64,000 bases of DNA from Morganella morganii. GTDB taxonomy: Bacteria > Pseudomonadota > Gammaproteobacteria > Enterobacterales > Enterobacteriaceae. The stretch is from assembly GCF_019243775.1 (NCBI RefSeq), contig NZ_CP069157.1:2677418-2741417 (forward strand), written 5' to 3'. A program made the translations under genes and the position numbers. A model generated the notes under the pieces. It was not told where the DNA came from. It saw only the letters and a list, made by a program, of their open reading frames with translations, and did no database searches. Below, piece after piece: positions 37,344 to 46,425 of this stretch; within the stretch, counting starts at the first letter, position 1; each line of letters opens with the position of its first letter.

Positions 37344-37793
37344 ATGACCGATAACAATAAAGCATTGAAAAATGCAGGACTGAAAGTCACACTTCCCCGC
37401 CTGAAGATTCTGGAAGTGTTGCAGGATCCGGAGTGCCATCACGTCAGTGCGGAAGATCTCTACAAAAAACTGATCGATATCGGTGAAGAGATTGGACTCG
37501 CAACTGTCTACCGCGTTCTGAACCAGTTTGATGACGCCGGTATTGTCACCCGTCATAACTTTGAGGGCGGCAAATCCGTTTTCGAACTGACCCAGCAACA
37601 CCACCACGATCACCTGATCTGCCTGGATTGCGGTAAAGTGATTGAGTTCAGTGATGAATCCATTGAATCACGTCAGAAAAATATCGCGGAACGCCACGGT
37701 ATTAAACTCACCAACCACAGCCTGTACCTGTACGGCCACTGTGCGGATGGTGACTGCCGTTCTGATGAAGGTATCCACGACGAGAAAAAATAA
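37344..37793 (+). CDS. fur: ferric uptake regulator Fur
   Basis: Global iron-responsive repressor. The 149 residues (E. coli 148) have an N-terminal winged helix domain (LKVTLPRLKILEVLQ, EEIGLATVYRVLNQF) and a metal-binding dimer domain with HHHDHLICLDCGKVIEF and the distal HCADGDC. The start MTDNNKALKNAGLKVTLPRLK fixes the ATG. The stop of a 13-codon upstream frame overlaps this ATG. A strong terminator follows. Confidence 0.98.
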   Translation: MTDNNKALKNAGLKVTLPRLKILEVLQDPECHHVSAEDLYKKLIDIGEEIGLATVYRVLNQFDDAGIVTRHNFEGGKSVFELTQQHHHDHLICLDCGKVIEFSDESIESRQKNIAERHGIKLTNHSLYLYGHCADGDCRSDEGIHDEKK

Positions 37794-37818
37794 TTCTCGC
37801 CGTTAACCATTTTGTATG

Positions 37819-37842
37819 AAAGGCGCGTATCGCGCCTTTTTT
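37819..37842 (+). terminator. fur terminator
   Basis: AAAGGCGCG, TAT loop, CGCGCCTTT, then more T. It lies 25 bases after the fur stop. Confidence 0.9.
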
Positions 37843-37870
37843 GTTGCCGTTTTTCAGAACACATGCACAC

Positions 37871-37901
37871 AAAAAAAGCCGTTCCTGCGAACGGCTTTTT
37901 T
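37871..37901. terminator. glnS terminator (bidirectional)
   Basis: AGCCGTTC, CTGC loop, GAACGGCT, with seven A before and six T after, so it works in both directions. It serves glnS on the minus strand and backs up the fur terminator. Confidence 0.9.
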
Positions 37902-37925
37902 ATATTAATAACACTGTGTTATCTG

Positions 37926-39593
37926 TTATTTACTCTCAATTTTCGCCCAGGTATCACGCAGGCCGACAGTCCGGTTAAAGACTAATTTATCCGCTGAGGA
38001 TAATTTGGCATCAGCACAGAAATACCCCTCACGCTCAAACTGATACGGCTTGCTGCTGTCAGCGGCAACCAGTGACGGCTCCACAAAACCCTGACGGATC
38101 ACCAGAGAATCCGGGTTAAGCGTCGACAGGAAATCATCTTCTGCGCCCGGGTTCGGTACACTGAACAGACGGTCATACAGACGGATTTCCGCCGGTACCG
38201 CGTGCTTCACGCTGACCCAGTGGATAACGCCCTTCACTTTACGTCCGTCAGCCGGATCTTTATTCAGGGTTTCCGGATCATAGGTGCAGTAGATAGTGGT
38301 GATATTGCCTTCGCTGTCTTTTTCCGCACGCTCTGCTTTAATCACAAACGCATTACGCAGGCGCACTTCTTTATTCAGCACCAGACGCTTGTACTGTTTG
38401 TTCGCTTCTTCACGGAAGTCTGCGCGATCAATCCAGATTTCACGGCTGAACGGCACTTCGCGGCTGCCCATCTCCGGTTTGTTCGGATGATTCGGCATGG
38501 TGACCATCACATCACCTTCCGGCATGTTTTCAATCACGACTTTCACCGGATCAATAACAGCCATGGCGCGTGGTGCGCTTTCGTTCAGGTCATCACGGAT
38601 ACAGGATTCCAGTGCCGCCATTTCGACGTTGTTGTCCTGTTTGGTGACACCGATACGGCGGCAGAACTCGCGGATAGAGGCAGCGGTATAACCACGGCGG
38701 CGCAGACCGGAAATGGTCAGCATGCGCGGGTCATCCCAGCCTTCAACAAATTTCTCTGTTACCAGCTGATTCAGTTTCCGCTTGGACATCACAGTGTATT
38801 CAAGATTCAGGCGGGAGAACTCATACTGACGCGGATGGCAGTCAATAGTGATGTTATCCAGCACCCAGTCATACAGGCGGCGGTTGTCCTGGAATTCCAG
38901 TGTACAGAGTGAATGGGTGATCCCTTCCAGCGCATCAGAAATACAGTGGGTGAAATCGTACATCGGGTAGATGCACCATTTGTCACCGGACTGATGGTGA
39001 GTCGCAAACTTAATACGGTAAATGACCGGATCACGCATCACCATAAAGGAGGATGCCATATCGATTTTGGCACGCAGACACGCTTTACCTTCCTCAAAGC
39101 CGCCGTCACGCATTTTTTCAAACAGCGCGAGGTTCTCTTCCGGAGTACGGTCGCGGTACGGGCTGTTCCGGCCCGGCTCTTTTAAGGTGCCGCGGTATTC
39201 ACGGATCTCTTCCGGACTTAATTCGCAGACATACGCCAGGCCTTTGTTGATCAGCTCAACGGCGTAGTTGTACAGCGTGTCGAAATAGTCGGAGGAGTAG
39301 CATACTTTGCCGCTCCACTGAAAACCGAGCCATTTGACATCGTTTTCAATGGAATTAACGTATTCCACGTCTTCTTTAACCGGGTTGGTGTCATCAAAAC
39401 GCAGATTGCATTGCCCCTGATAGTCTTGTGCAATGCCGAAATTCAGGCAGATTGATTTCGCATGACCAATATGCAGGTAACCGTTCGGCTCAGGCGGGAA
39501 GCGCGTGTGAACCGTGGTATGTTTTCCGGAAGCCAGGTCTTCGTCAATAATCTGACGAATAAAGTTTGTCGGGCGGGCATCAGCCTCGTTCAT
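37926..39593 (-). CDS. glnS: glutaminyl-tRNA synthetase
   Basis: Class I aminoacyl-tRNA synthetase charging tRNA-Gln. The 555 residues match E. coli GlnRS (554). The HIGH motif is HIGH itself (residues 41-44, in [15 protein letters not shown]), and the KMSKS-type loop is VMSKRKL. The C-terminal beta-barrel anticodon domain ends in [12 protein letters not shown] take the second of two nearby ATGs (39593, [10 protein letters not shown]), aligned with E. coli MSEAEARPTN; the first is two codons upstream (39599). Four tRNA-Gln substrates or their relatives are encoded nearby at 45.9-46.3 kb. Confidence 0.97.
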   Translation of the reverse strand: MNEADARPTNFIRQIIDEDLASGKHTTVHTRFPPEPNGYLHIGHAKSICLNFGIAQDYQGQCNLRFDDTNPVKEDVEYVNSIENDVKWLGFQWSGKVCYSSDYFDTLYNYAVELINKGLAYVCELSPEEIREYRGTLKEPGRNSPYRDRTPEENLALFEKMRDGGFEEGKACLRAKIDMASSFMVMRDPVIYRIKFATHHQSGDKWCIYPMYDFTHCISDALEGITHSLCTLEFQDNRRLYDWVLDNITIDCHPRQYEFSRLNLEYTVMSKRKLNQLVTEKFVEGWDDPRMLTISGLRRRGYTAASIREFCRRIGVTKQDNNVEMAALESCIRDDLNESAPRAMAVIDPVKVVIENMPEGDVMVTMPNHPNKPEMGSREVPFSREIWIDRADFREEANKQYKRLVLNKEVRLRNAFVIKAERAEKDSEGNITTIYCTYDPETLNKDPADGRKVKGVIHWVSVKHAVPAEIRLYDRLFSVPNPGAEDDFLSTLNPDSLVIRQGFVEPSLVAADSSKPYQFEREGYFCADAKLSSADKLVFNRTVGLRDTWAKIESK

Positions 39594-39718
39594 TGTCATA
39601 ATTCCTCAATGCAATATGCGCGTTAATAACCTCTTATCATCCGATATGATGCGCTCATATACAACCACCTGAGCACAGAAATATCAGCCGGGCAGATGCC
39701 TTCGCGCAAAAAACAGAT

Positions 39719-39748
39719 AAAAAAAACGGGAAGCAGCTGCCTCCCGTT
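39719..39748 (-). terminator. nagE terminator
   Basis: ACGGGA and TCCCGT enclose a GCAGCTGC core and are followed on the minus strand by eight T. Confidence 0.85.
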
Positions 39749-39768
39749 ATTATCATAACCGCAATCAC

Positions 39769-41802
39769 TTATTTAATGACATGATACAGCTCAGATTCGT
39801 TTGCCTTAACCAGACCTTTGGCAACAATCTCCACGCGATCATAATCATCGATATTACTGATGATTACCGGGCTTATCATGGATTTGGCATGTTCGTTCAG
39901 ATACGCCAGATCCAGTTTCAGCACCGCATCACCGGCAGCAACCTGTGCGCCTTCTTCAATCAGGCGGGTAAAACCGTTACCGTTCAGATTCACGGTATCA
40001 ATACCCATGTGGACAATAATTTCCGCACCATTATCGGTTTCCAGGCAGAATGCATGGTTGGTATCGAAAATTTTCACCACAGTACCTGCCGCCGGGGCAT
40101 ATACGGTGTCACTTTCCGGTTTGATGGCAATACCGTCGCCGACAACACGGCCGGCAAATGCTTCATCCGGTACAGCGGATAAATCAACCACTTCACCGTC
40201 GAATGGTGCCACCAGCGTCAGTACCACGTTACCATTGCCCTGTGCTTTGGCTTTCACAGCTTCCGGAGCCGCCGCCGCAGCCTGAGCTGCCGCAACCGGG
40301 CCTTCTTTCAGCACATCACGCATTGCGTTGGCGATCAGCTCGGCACGGGTGCCGACAATCACCTGCACACTCTCTTTATTCAGACGGATAACGCCGGAAG
40401 CACCGATTTGTTTCGCATAAGCATCATTGACCTGCGCGGAGTCTTTTACAGTCAGACGCAGACGGGTGATACAGGCATCAATACCGGTCAGGTTATCTGA
40501 CCCGCCGATAGCCGCGATATACTGACGTGCTTCGCTGCTGATGGATTTTTTCTCATCTTTTTTGTTATCAGTGCTGACATTCTCACTGTAACCATCAACG
40601 GTATCGTTGGTTGCCATCGCCGCTTCACGGCCCGGGGTTAACAGGTTGAATTTGGTGATAACAAAGCGGAATACCACATAGTACAGCGCGAAGAAGACCA
40701 GGCCCTGCAGGATCAGCATATACCAGTTGGTTGCCAGCGGGTTGCGTGAAGACAACGCCATATCCACCAGCCCCGCACTGAAGCCGAAACCGGAAATCCA
40801 CTGCATGGTTGCAGCGATAAACAGGGAGATACCGGTCAGGAAGGCGTGGATGACATACAGCACCGGTGCCACAAACATAAAGGAGAATTCAATCGGCTCG
40901 GTGATACCGGTGAAGAACGCGGCAAATGCACCGGCGATCATAATACCGGCAACTTTTGCTTTGTTTTCCGGTTTGGCGCAGTGATAAATCGCCAGCGCGG
41001 CACCCGGGATACCAAACATCATGATCGGGAAGAAACCGGCCTGATAGCGCCCTGTGATACCCGGAATCGCCGTACCGGCATCAATGGATTGCTGACCGGC
41101 CAGGAAGTTAGGAATATCGTTGATATCCGCCACGTTGAACCAGAACACGGAGTTCAGTGCGTGGTGCAGACCGACAGGAATTAACAGACGGTTAAAGAAG
41201 CCGTAAATCCCCGCGCCCCACGCGCCCAGGTCTTTAATGCTCTTACCGAAGGAAACCAGTGCATCATAAATGACCGGCCAGACATACATCAGCACCGCAG
41301 CCACCAGGATCATCACGAATGATGCCAGGATAGGTACCAGACGGCGGCCACTGAAGAATGACAATGCCATCGGCAGCTCAACACCGCTGTAACGGTTATA
41401 CAGTTCGGCGGAAATAACACCGACCAGAATACCGATAAACTGGTTGTTGATCTTACCGAACGCCGCCGGAACGGCTTCCGGAGGGATCCCCTGAATCATA
41501 CCGACCGTCGCGGTGGAACACAGAGTGGTCACCACCATAAAGCTGACAAAACCGGTCAGTGCTGCCGCACCGTCTTTGTCTTTTGACATCCCGTAAGCGA
41601 TACCGATAGCAAACAGCATTGACATGTTATCAATGATAGCCGCACCGGATTTAATCAGGAACGCGGCAACCACGTTGTCCGCACCCCAGCCCGTCGGGTC
41701 GATCCAGTAGCCGACCCCCATCAGAATTGCCGCAGCCGGCAATGTGGCGACAGGCACCATCAGTGCCCGGCCAATCCGCTGCAGATAGTTCAGTATACCC
41801 AC
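39769..41802 (-). CDS. nagE: PTS N-acetylglucosamine transporter, EIICBA
   Basis: Imports and phosphorylates N-acetylglucosamine to GlcNAc 6-phosphate. One 677-residue chain (E. coli 648) holds the EIIC membrane domain (about 1-380, start MGILNYLQRIGRALMVPV) and the EIIB domain with the phosphorylated Cys in GIDACITRLRL (about 430-505). An Ala-rich linker (VAAAQAAAAAPEAVKAKAQ) leads to the EIIA domain with the active His in IVHMGIDTVNLNG (about 590). It is divergent from nagB; the shared gap has two NagC operators and a CRP site. Confidence 0.97.
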   Translation of the reverse strand: MGILNYLQRIGRALMVPVATLPAAAILMGVGYWIDPTGWGADNVVAAFLIKSGAAIIDNMSMLFAIGIAYGMSKDKDGAAALTGFVSFMVVTTLCSTATVGMIQGIPPEAVPAAFGKINNQFIGILVGVISAELYNRYSGVELPMALSFFSGRRLVPILASFVMILVAAVLMYVWPVIYDALVSFGKSIKDLGAWGAGIYGFFNRLLIPVGLHHALNSVFWFNVADINDIPNFLAGQQSIDAGTAIPGITGRYQAGFFPIMMFGIPGAALAIYHCAKPENKAKVAGIMIAGAFAAFFTGITEPIEFSFMFVAPVLYVIHAFLTGISLFIAATMQWISGFGFSAGLVDMALSSRNPLATNWYMLILQGLVFFALYYVVFRFVITKFNLLTPGREAAMATNDTVDGYSENVSTDNKKDEKKSISSEARQYIAAIGGSDNLTGIDACITRLRLTVKDSAQVNDAYAKQIGASGVIRLNKESVQVIVGTRAELIANAMRDVLKEGPVAAAQAAAAAPEAVKAKAQGNGNVVLTLVAPFDGEVVDLSAVPDEAFAGRVVGDGIAIKPESDTVYAPAAGTVVKIFDTNHAFCLETDNGAEIIVHMGIDTVNLNGNGFTRLIEEGAQVAAGDAVLKLDLAYLNEHAKSMISPVIISNIDDYDRVEIVAKGLVKANESELYHVIK

Positions 41803-41973
41803 TCACTCCCCCTTGCCGCCCTGACGAACGGCCTTTTTGTTTTACAGCATTATTATCACAGCCATGATTGGCTGCCTTATTGTGTACAACTGAATTTGTA
41901 ACAACCGGTCTGATCACTCACCGGATTGCGTAACACTTATTTTACTGCCAACTATACGTATCAGTCTAAAAAG

Positions 41974-41997
41974 TTTATTTCGCTTCGCAAATTAAAT
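41974..41997. promoter_or_regulatory. NagC operator, nagE-proximal
   Basis: TTATTTCGC, TTC, GCAAATTAA forms an imperfect palindrome (8 of 10 positions per arm) that closely resembles the high-affinity NagC operator of the E. coli nagE promoter. Confidence 0.8.
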
Positions 41998-42007
41998 AGC
42001 TGTGATT

Positions 42008-42023
42008 TGTGATTATTGTCACC
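42008..42023. promoter_or_regulatory. CRP site between the NagC operators
   Basis: TGTGA-N6-TCACC, nine of ten conserved positions of the CRP consensus TGTGA-N6-TCACA. It would allow cAMP-CRP activation of nag genes when preferred sugars are absent. Confidence 0.8.
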
Positions 42024-42067
42024 AATATTCGTCACCGGCTGGTTAAAATGCTGGCAGTCACACAAAA

Positions 42068-42088
42068 CTTATTTTAAGATAAAAAATA
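42068..42088. promoter_or_regulatory. NagC operator, nagB-proximal
   Basis: CTTATTTTA and AAAAAATA arms resemble the E. coli nagB operator. Its centre lies about 92 bp from the centre of the nagE-side operator, close to nine helical turns, as needed for a NagC loop. Confidence 0.65.
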
Positions 42089-42230
42089 TCTTTTCCGGCG
42101 GCTGTATTCTCTCCCGTGACTAATAAATTCCGGGTATTCATGCTATAGATGAGACAGGAAGGATCTTCCTGAGACAGCACAGCAGATACCGGGCCGATAA
42201 CCCGGTATAACTTAACGAGGTAGAATCGAT

Positions 42231-43040
42231 ATGCGTTTAATCCCTCTTGCGAAAGCGCAGGATGTCGGTCAGTGGTCCGCACAGTACATCGCTGACAAAA
42301 TCAATGCGTTCCGCCCGACGGCAGAACGACCGTTTGTTCTGGGACTGCCGACCGGCGGCACCCCGCTGGCCACCTACAAGGCGCTGATCGCCCTGCATCA
42401 GGCCGGAAAAGTCAGTTTCCGTCATGTGGTGACTTTTAATATGGATGAGTATATCGGCCTGCCGGAATCCCATCCGCAGAGCTATCACTCATTTATGCAT
42501 GAGAATTTCTTTAATCACATTGATATCCCGGCAGAAAACATCAACCTGCTCAATGGTAATGCCCCGGATACCGATGCGGAATGTGAACGCTACGAAGCGA
42601 AGATGAAAGCTTACGGCGGCGTGCAGCTGTTTATGGGCGGCGTCGGTAATGACGGTCACATTGCCTTTAACGAACCGGGCTCATCACTGACTTCACGCAC
42701 CCGTGTCAAAACGCTGACACCGGAAACCCGTATCGCCAACTCCCGTTTCTTTGATAATGACATCAATAAAGTGCCGAAATATGCGCTCACTGTAGGTGTC
42801 GGCACACTGATGGATGCCAAAGAACTGCTGATCCTCGCCACCGGCCATAACAAGGCGATGGCGGTACAGCAGGCGGTTGAAGGCTCGGTGAATCATATGT
42901 GGACGATTACCTGTGTGCAGATCCACCCGAAAGCCATTGTGGTGTGTGATGAACCGGCCACACTTGAGCTGAAAGTGAAAACCCTGAAGTATTTCTGTCA
43001 CCTTGAATCTGACATTATCGAACAATTTGCTGCTGAATAA
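42231..43040 (+). CDS. nagB: glucosamine-6-phosphate deaminase
   Basis: Converts glucosamine 6-phosphate to fructose 6-phosphate and ammonia, the last step of amino-sugar catabolism. The 269 residues (E. coli 266) include the phosphate loop [15 protein letters not shown] (38-52), Asp72 in FNMDEYIGL, and the ring-opening cluster [12 protein letters not shown]. The start follows ACGAGGTAG. It is first in nagBAC, but an intrinsic terminator separates it from nagA. Confidence 0.98.
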   Translation: MRLIPLAKAQDVGQWSAQYIADKINAFRPTAERPFVLGLPTGGTPLATYKALIALHQAGKVSFRHVVTFNMDEYIGLPESHPQSYHSFMHENFFNHIDIPAENINLLNGNAPDTDAECERYEAKMKAYGGVQLFMGGVGNDGHIAFNEPGSSLTSRTRVKTLTPETRIANSRFFDNDINKVPKYALTVGVGTLMDAKELLILATGHNKAMAVQQAVEGSVNHMWTITCVQIHPKAIVVCDEPATLELKVKTLKYFCHLESDIIEQFAAE

Positions 43041-43049
43041 CCGCTGCTG

Positions 43050-43075
43050 ACCGCCCTTTATCCGGGCGGTTTTTG
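43050..43075 (+). terminator. intrinsic terminator between nagB and nagA
   Basis: CCGCCC and GGGCGG pair around a seven-base loop, followed by five T in TTTTTGTTG, ten bases after the nagB stop. Because nagA follows on the same strand with no obvious promoter, it may be an attenuator that lowers nagAC relative to nagB. Confidence 0.75.
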
Positions 43076-43123
43076 TTGTGTTGTCTTATCTTTAAATAAG
43101 TATTCTCTCCCCCAGGAGGCGTT

Positions 43124-44287
43124 ATGTACGCATTAACCAATGCCATTATTTATACCGGTCACGATCGTCTGGAAAACCACGCGGTCATTATTGACGGCGA
43201 ATTAATCCACAGCGTGTGTCCGGTCAGTGAGTTACCGGACGGAATTGACACCCGGGATCTGGGCGGTGCCATTCTCTCCCCGGGATTTATTGATTTGCAG
43301 GTCAACGGCTGCGGCGGCGTACAGTTTAATGACAATGAGGACGATATCACTGTCCGCACCCTGGATATTATGCAGAAAGCCAACGAACGCACCGGCTGCA
43401 CCAGCTTCCTGCCGACACTGATCACCAGCCCTGATTCGCTGATGAAACTGAGTGTCAGCACCATGCGTGATTATCTGAAAAACCATAAAAATCAGGCGCT
43501 GGGACTGCATCTGGAAGGGCCTTACATCAACCCGGTGAAAAAAGGCACACACAATCCGGACTATATCCGCAAACCGGATGCCGCGATGATTGATTTCCTG
43601 TGTGATAACGCAGATGTGATAACCAAACTCACCCTGGCGCCGGAAATGGTGGAACCCTCTGTTATCCGCAAACTGACGGATGCCGGAATTGTGGTCTCCT
43701 CCGGGCACTCCAATGCGAGTTATGAAGAGTCCCGTGCCGGGTTTGAAAACGGTATCACCCTCTCCACACACCTGTTTAATGCCATGCCGTACATTTCCGG
43801 CCGCCAGCCGGGACTGATTGGCGCGATTTATGATACCTCAGAAATATATGCCGGAATTATTGCTGACGGCCTGCATGTTTCCTGGCCTAACATCCGCAAC
43901 AGTAAAGCCCTCAAGCGCGACAAGCTGATCCTGGTCACCGATGCCACCGCCCCGGCGGGGCTTGATCCGAAAACCAGCGGGCTGGATCATTTTATCTTTG
44001 CCGGCAAAACGATATATTATCGTGATGGTTTATGTGTGGACGAAAACGGCACACTGAGTGGTTCCTCACTCACCATGATCCGCGCAGTGGCAAACTGTGT
44101 TCAGCATGTCGGTATTCCGCTGGATGAAACCCTGCGCATGGCCACACTCTATCCGGCACGGGCAATTGGTGTTCAGGACAGACTGGGAAGTATTAAATCC
44201 GGCAGTATTGCCAACCTGACCGCCTTCACCGCTGATTTTTCTGTCTGTATGACAATCGTTAACGGGAATGTGGTCCATACATCATGA
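43124..44287 (+). CDS. nagA: N-acetylglucosamine-6-phosphate deacetylase
   Basis: Removes the acetyl group of GlcNAc 6-phosphate to give the NagB substrate. The 387 residues (E. coli 382) show the metal and substrate motifs of the amidohydrolase fold in order: [51 protein letters not shown] and [10 protein letters not shown] with the catalytic Asp. The ATG follows AGGAGG. nagC starts 13 bases downstream. Confidence 0.98.
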   Translation: MYALTNAIIYTGHDRLENHAVIIDGELIHSVCPVSELPDGIDTRDLGGAILSPGFIDLQVNGCGGVQFNDNEDDITVRTLDIMQKANERTGCTSFLPTLITSPDSLMKLSVSTMRDYLKNHKNQALGLHLEGPYINPVKKGTHNPDYIRKPDAAMIDFLCDNADVITKLTLAPEMVEPSVIRKLTDAGIVVSSGHSNASYEESRAGFENGITLSTHLFNAMPYISGRQPGLIGAIYDTSEIYAGIIADGLHVSWPNIRNSKALKRDKLILVTDATAPAGLDPKTSGLDHFIFAGKTIYYRDGLCVDENGTLSGSSLTMIRAVANCVQHVGIPLDETLRMATLYPARAIGVQDRLGSIKSGSIANLTAFTADFSVCMTIVNGNVVHTS

Positions 44288-44300
44288 GTAAAAGACGCCG

Positions 44301-45536
44301 ATGGGTAACGGAATTCCGCAGATAGGTAATATTGATTTAGTCAAACAGCTGAACGGGGCGGTGGTTTACCGCCTGATAGACCGTTCCGGCCCGATTTCAC
44401 GCATTCAGATTGCCGAACAAAGTCAGCTGGCACCCGCCAGCGTGACCAAAATTACCCGTCAGCTTCTTGAGCGCGGCCTGATAAAAGAGGTGGATCAGCA
44501 GGCATCCACCGGCGGACGCCGCGCTATCTCCATTATTTCCGAGCACCGCGCCTTCCAGACTATCGGCGTGCGTCTCGGCCGCCATGATGCCACTATCGCA
44601 CTGTTTGATCTCAGCGGACGGGCGCTCGAAGAAGAGACCTGTCCCCTGGAAGCCACTTCTCAGGCAGATGCGGAAGCTAAACTCATTGCGCTGATCGACA
44701 ACTTCAGACAGACGCACCAGCGCCGCATCCGCGAGCTTATCGCTATTGCGGTGATACTGCCCGGACTGGTCGATCCGGATCGCGGTATTGTGCGCTATAT
44801 GCCTCACATTACTGTCAGTGACTGGCCGCTGACTGAAAATCTTCATCACCATTTTAAACTGCCGTGCTATGCCGGCCATGATATCCGCAGCCTCGCGCTG
44901 GCCGAACACTATTTCGGCGCCACGCGCGATTGCGCGGATTCCCTGCTGGTGCGTATTCACCGGGGGGCCGGGGCGGGGATCATTATCAACAATCAGATCC
45001 TGCTGAACCGGCGTGGTAATCTCGGCGAAATCGGCCATATTCAGATAGATCCGCTCGGCGAACGCTGCCACTGCGGAAACTTCGGCTGTCTGGAAACAGT
45101 CGCGTCGGATGCCGCCATTGAAACCCGGGTAAAACACCAGCTGGCTCAGGGATTTGAGAGTGAACTGACGCCGGATAACTGCTCCATCCGCGCCATCTGC
45201 CGTGCCGCTAACCGGGGGGATGCTCTCGCGGCAGAAGTGATAAAACAGGTCGGTAATTCCCTCGGAAAAGCCATTGCCATCACAATAAACCTGTTTAACC
45301 CGCAAAAAGTGGTGATTGCCGGTGAGATAACTGCCGCTGAAAATGTGCTGCTCCCTGCTCTGCAAAGCTGCATAAATACGCAGTCGCTGAAAAATTTCCG
45401 CGAGGATCTGCCGGTGGTGATTTCACAGCTGCCGCCGAACTCCGCTATCGGGGCATTTGCCCTGATAAAACGGGCGATGCTGTACGGTGAACTGCTGCTG
45501 CATGTTCTGGAAAATAAACCGGATACGGCGGAATAA
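44301..45536 (+). CDS. nagC: nag operon repressor NagC (ROK family)
   Basis: Represses nagE, nagBAC and other amino-sugar genes and is released by GlcNAc 6-phosphate. The 411 residues (E. coli 406) carry an N-terminal winged helix (RLIDRSGPISRIQIAEQSQLAPASVTK) and a ROK domain with the zinc motif GERCHCGNFGCLE (near residue 255). Its operators lie upstream of nagB and nagE. nagD (umpH) and asnB, which follow in E. coli, are absent; the tRNA operon comes next. Confidence 0.98.
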   Translation: MGNGIPQIGNIDLVKQLNGAVVYRLIDRSGPISRIQIAEQSQLAPASVTKITRQLLERGLIKEVDQQASTGGRRAISIISEHRAFQTIGVRLGRHDATIALFDLSGRALEEETCPLEATSQADAEAKLIALIDNFRQTHQRRIRELIAIAVILPGLVDPDRGIVRYMPHITVSDWPLTENLHHHFKLPCYAGHDIRSLALAEHYFGATRDCADSLLVRIHRGAGAGIIINNQILLNRRGNLGEIGHIQIDPLGERCHCGNFGCLETVASDAAIETRVKHQLAQGFESELTPDNCSIRAICRAANRGDALAAEVIKQVGNSLGKAIAITINLFNPQKVVIAGEITAAENVLLPALQSCINTQSLKNFREDLPVVISQLPPNSAIGAFALIKRAMLYGELLLHVLENKPDTAE

Positions 45537-45657
45537 TCCGCCACCGGATAAATGCGTCAACTCCGTGATTTTATCCTGTTTTTTGTACTGTTTATCTTCA
45601 AAGTGATTATTATGCAGGCAAACAAACGGATTTCATCAAAATATCTGCAAAAAGCAG

Positions 45658-45686
45658 TTGACGCTTTTGGCTGTAATCCGCATAAT
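45658..45686 (+). promoter_or_regulatory. promoter of the metT tRNA operon
   Basis: TTGACG (45658-45663), a 17-base spacer and CATAAT (45681-45686), followed by the GC-rich discriminator GCGCCCCGC. The discriminator is the hallmark of promoters under stringent control, as expected for a tRNA operon. It lies 40 bases before the first tRNA. Confidence 0.85.
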
Positions 45687-45726
45687 GCGCCCCGCAACGC
45701 CGATGAAGGTCACGCAAAAAAAAGAT

Positions 45727-45803
45727 GGCTACGTAGCTCAGTTGGTTAGAGCACAACACTCATAATGTTGGGGTCACAGGTTCGAATCCCGTCGTAGCCA
45801 CCA
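45727..45803 (+). tRNA. metT: tRNA-Met, elongator (CAT)
   Basis: A 77-base cloverleaf with encoded CCA, anticodon loop CTCATAA, acceptor GGCTACG/CGTAGCC. First gene of the operon and identical to the copy at 46171. Confidence 0.98.
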
Positions 45804-45811
45804 TCTTTTTT

Positions 45812-45896
45812 GCGGGAGTGGCGAAATTGGTAGACGCACCAGATTTAGGTTCTGGCGCCGCAAGGTGTGCGAGTTCAAGTCTCGCCTCCCGCACCA
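45812..45896 (+). tRNA. leuW: tRNA-Leu (TAG)
   Basis: An 85-base type II tRNA with a long variable arm (GGCGCCGCAAGGTGTGCG region), anticodon TAG in TTTAGGT, acceptor GCGGGAG/CTCCCGC, encoded CCA. Confidence 0.98.
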
Positions 45897-45935
45897 TTTC
45901 TCGTGACATTCGTTGTTGTTTATTATATTTCCGGA

Positions 45936-46010
45936 TGGGGTATCGCCAAGCGGTAAGGCACCAGGTTTTGATCCTGGCATTCCCAGGTTCGAATCCTGGT
46001 ACCCCAGCCA
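45936..46010 (+). tRNA. glnU: tRNA-Gln (TTG), first copy
   Basis: A 75-base tRNA with anticodon TTG in TTTTGAT, acceptor TGGGGTA/TACCCCA and encoded CCA. It differs from the next copy in the anticodon-to-T-arm region (ATTCCCAGG versus ATGCCCTGG), with compensating T-stem changes. Confidence 0.98.
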
Positions 46011-46058
46011 TCTTCCACTGAGTGGAAAAATGAAGTATGATAAGCCTCGTTTTTCAGG

Positions 46059-46133
46059 TGGGGTATCGCCAAGCGGTAAGGCACCAGGTTTTGATCCTGG
46101 CATGCCCTGGTTCGAATCCAGGTACCCCAGCCA
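46059..46133 (+). tRNA. glnW: tRNA-Gln (TTG), second copy
   Basis: A 75-base tRNA with anticodon TTG. Its T-stem (CCTGG/CCAGG) is inverted relative to the first copy (CCAGG/CCTGG) and pairing is kept, so both copies are intact. Confidence 0.98.
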
Positions 46134-46170
46134 TATTCTGAAAAACGGCTTTGTTAAAGCAGTAAAAGAT

Positions 46171-46247
46171 GGCTACGTAGCTCAGTTGGTTAGAGCACAA
46201 CACTCATAATGTTGGGGTCACAGGTTCGAATCCCGTCGTAGCCACCA
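46171..46247 (+). tRNA. metU: tRNA-Met, elongator (CAT), second copy
   Basis: Identical over 77 bases to the tRNA-Met at 45727. The flanking AAAAGAT and ATCTTTT are also shared with that copy. Confidence 0.98.
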
Positions 46248-46268
46248 TCTTTTGCAGCCACTATCTTT

Positions 46269-46343
46269 TGGGGTATCGCCAAGCGGTAAGGCACTGGATT
46301 CTGATTCCAGCATTCCCAGGTTCGAATCCTGGTACCCCAGCCA
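46269..46343 (+). tRNA. glnV: tRNA-Gln (CTG)
   Basis: A 75-base tRNA with anticodon CTG in TTCTGAT and encoded CCA. It is the last gene of the operon; E. coli has a further copy (glnX) that is absent here. Confidence 0.98.
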
Positions 46344-46350
46344 AATTCTG

Positions 46351-46375
46351 AAAGCCCGTCTCTGACGGGCTTTTT
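46351..46375 (+). terminator. terminator of the tRNA operon
   Basis: AGCCCGTC, TCT loop, GACGGGCT, followed by a T-run, eight bases after the last tRNA. Confidence 0.9.
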
Positions 46376-46425
46376 GCTTTTCTGAATCCGGATAAATATT
46401 TCATTGTACTCAATGTGCAACGCGC

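Larger units (their letters stand above)
41803..42230. other. divergent nagE-nagB control region
   Basis: A 428-base gap that contains a NagC operator near nagE, a CRP site, and a second NagC operator near nagB, in that order. The arrangement and spacing resemble the repression loop of E. coli nagE-nagB. No gene is visible in the remainder. Confidence 0.8.

Noticed and set aside
45552-45749. 65-codon frame leading into the tRNA-Met gene
   Set aside because: It contains the TTGACG/CATAAT promoter of the tRNA operon and runs into the tRNA itself; no convincing ribosome site.
45727-46343. Repeated units in the tRNA operon as a CRISPR array or tandem repeat
   Set aside because: All repeated blocks are complete tRNA cloverleaves with encoded CCA. 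No CRISPR array, transposase, integrase or phage gene was found anywhere in the window.
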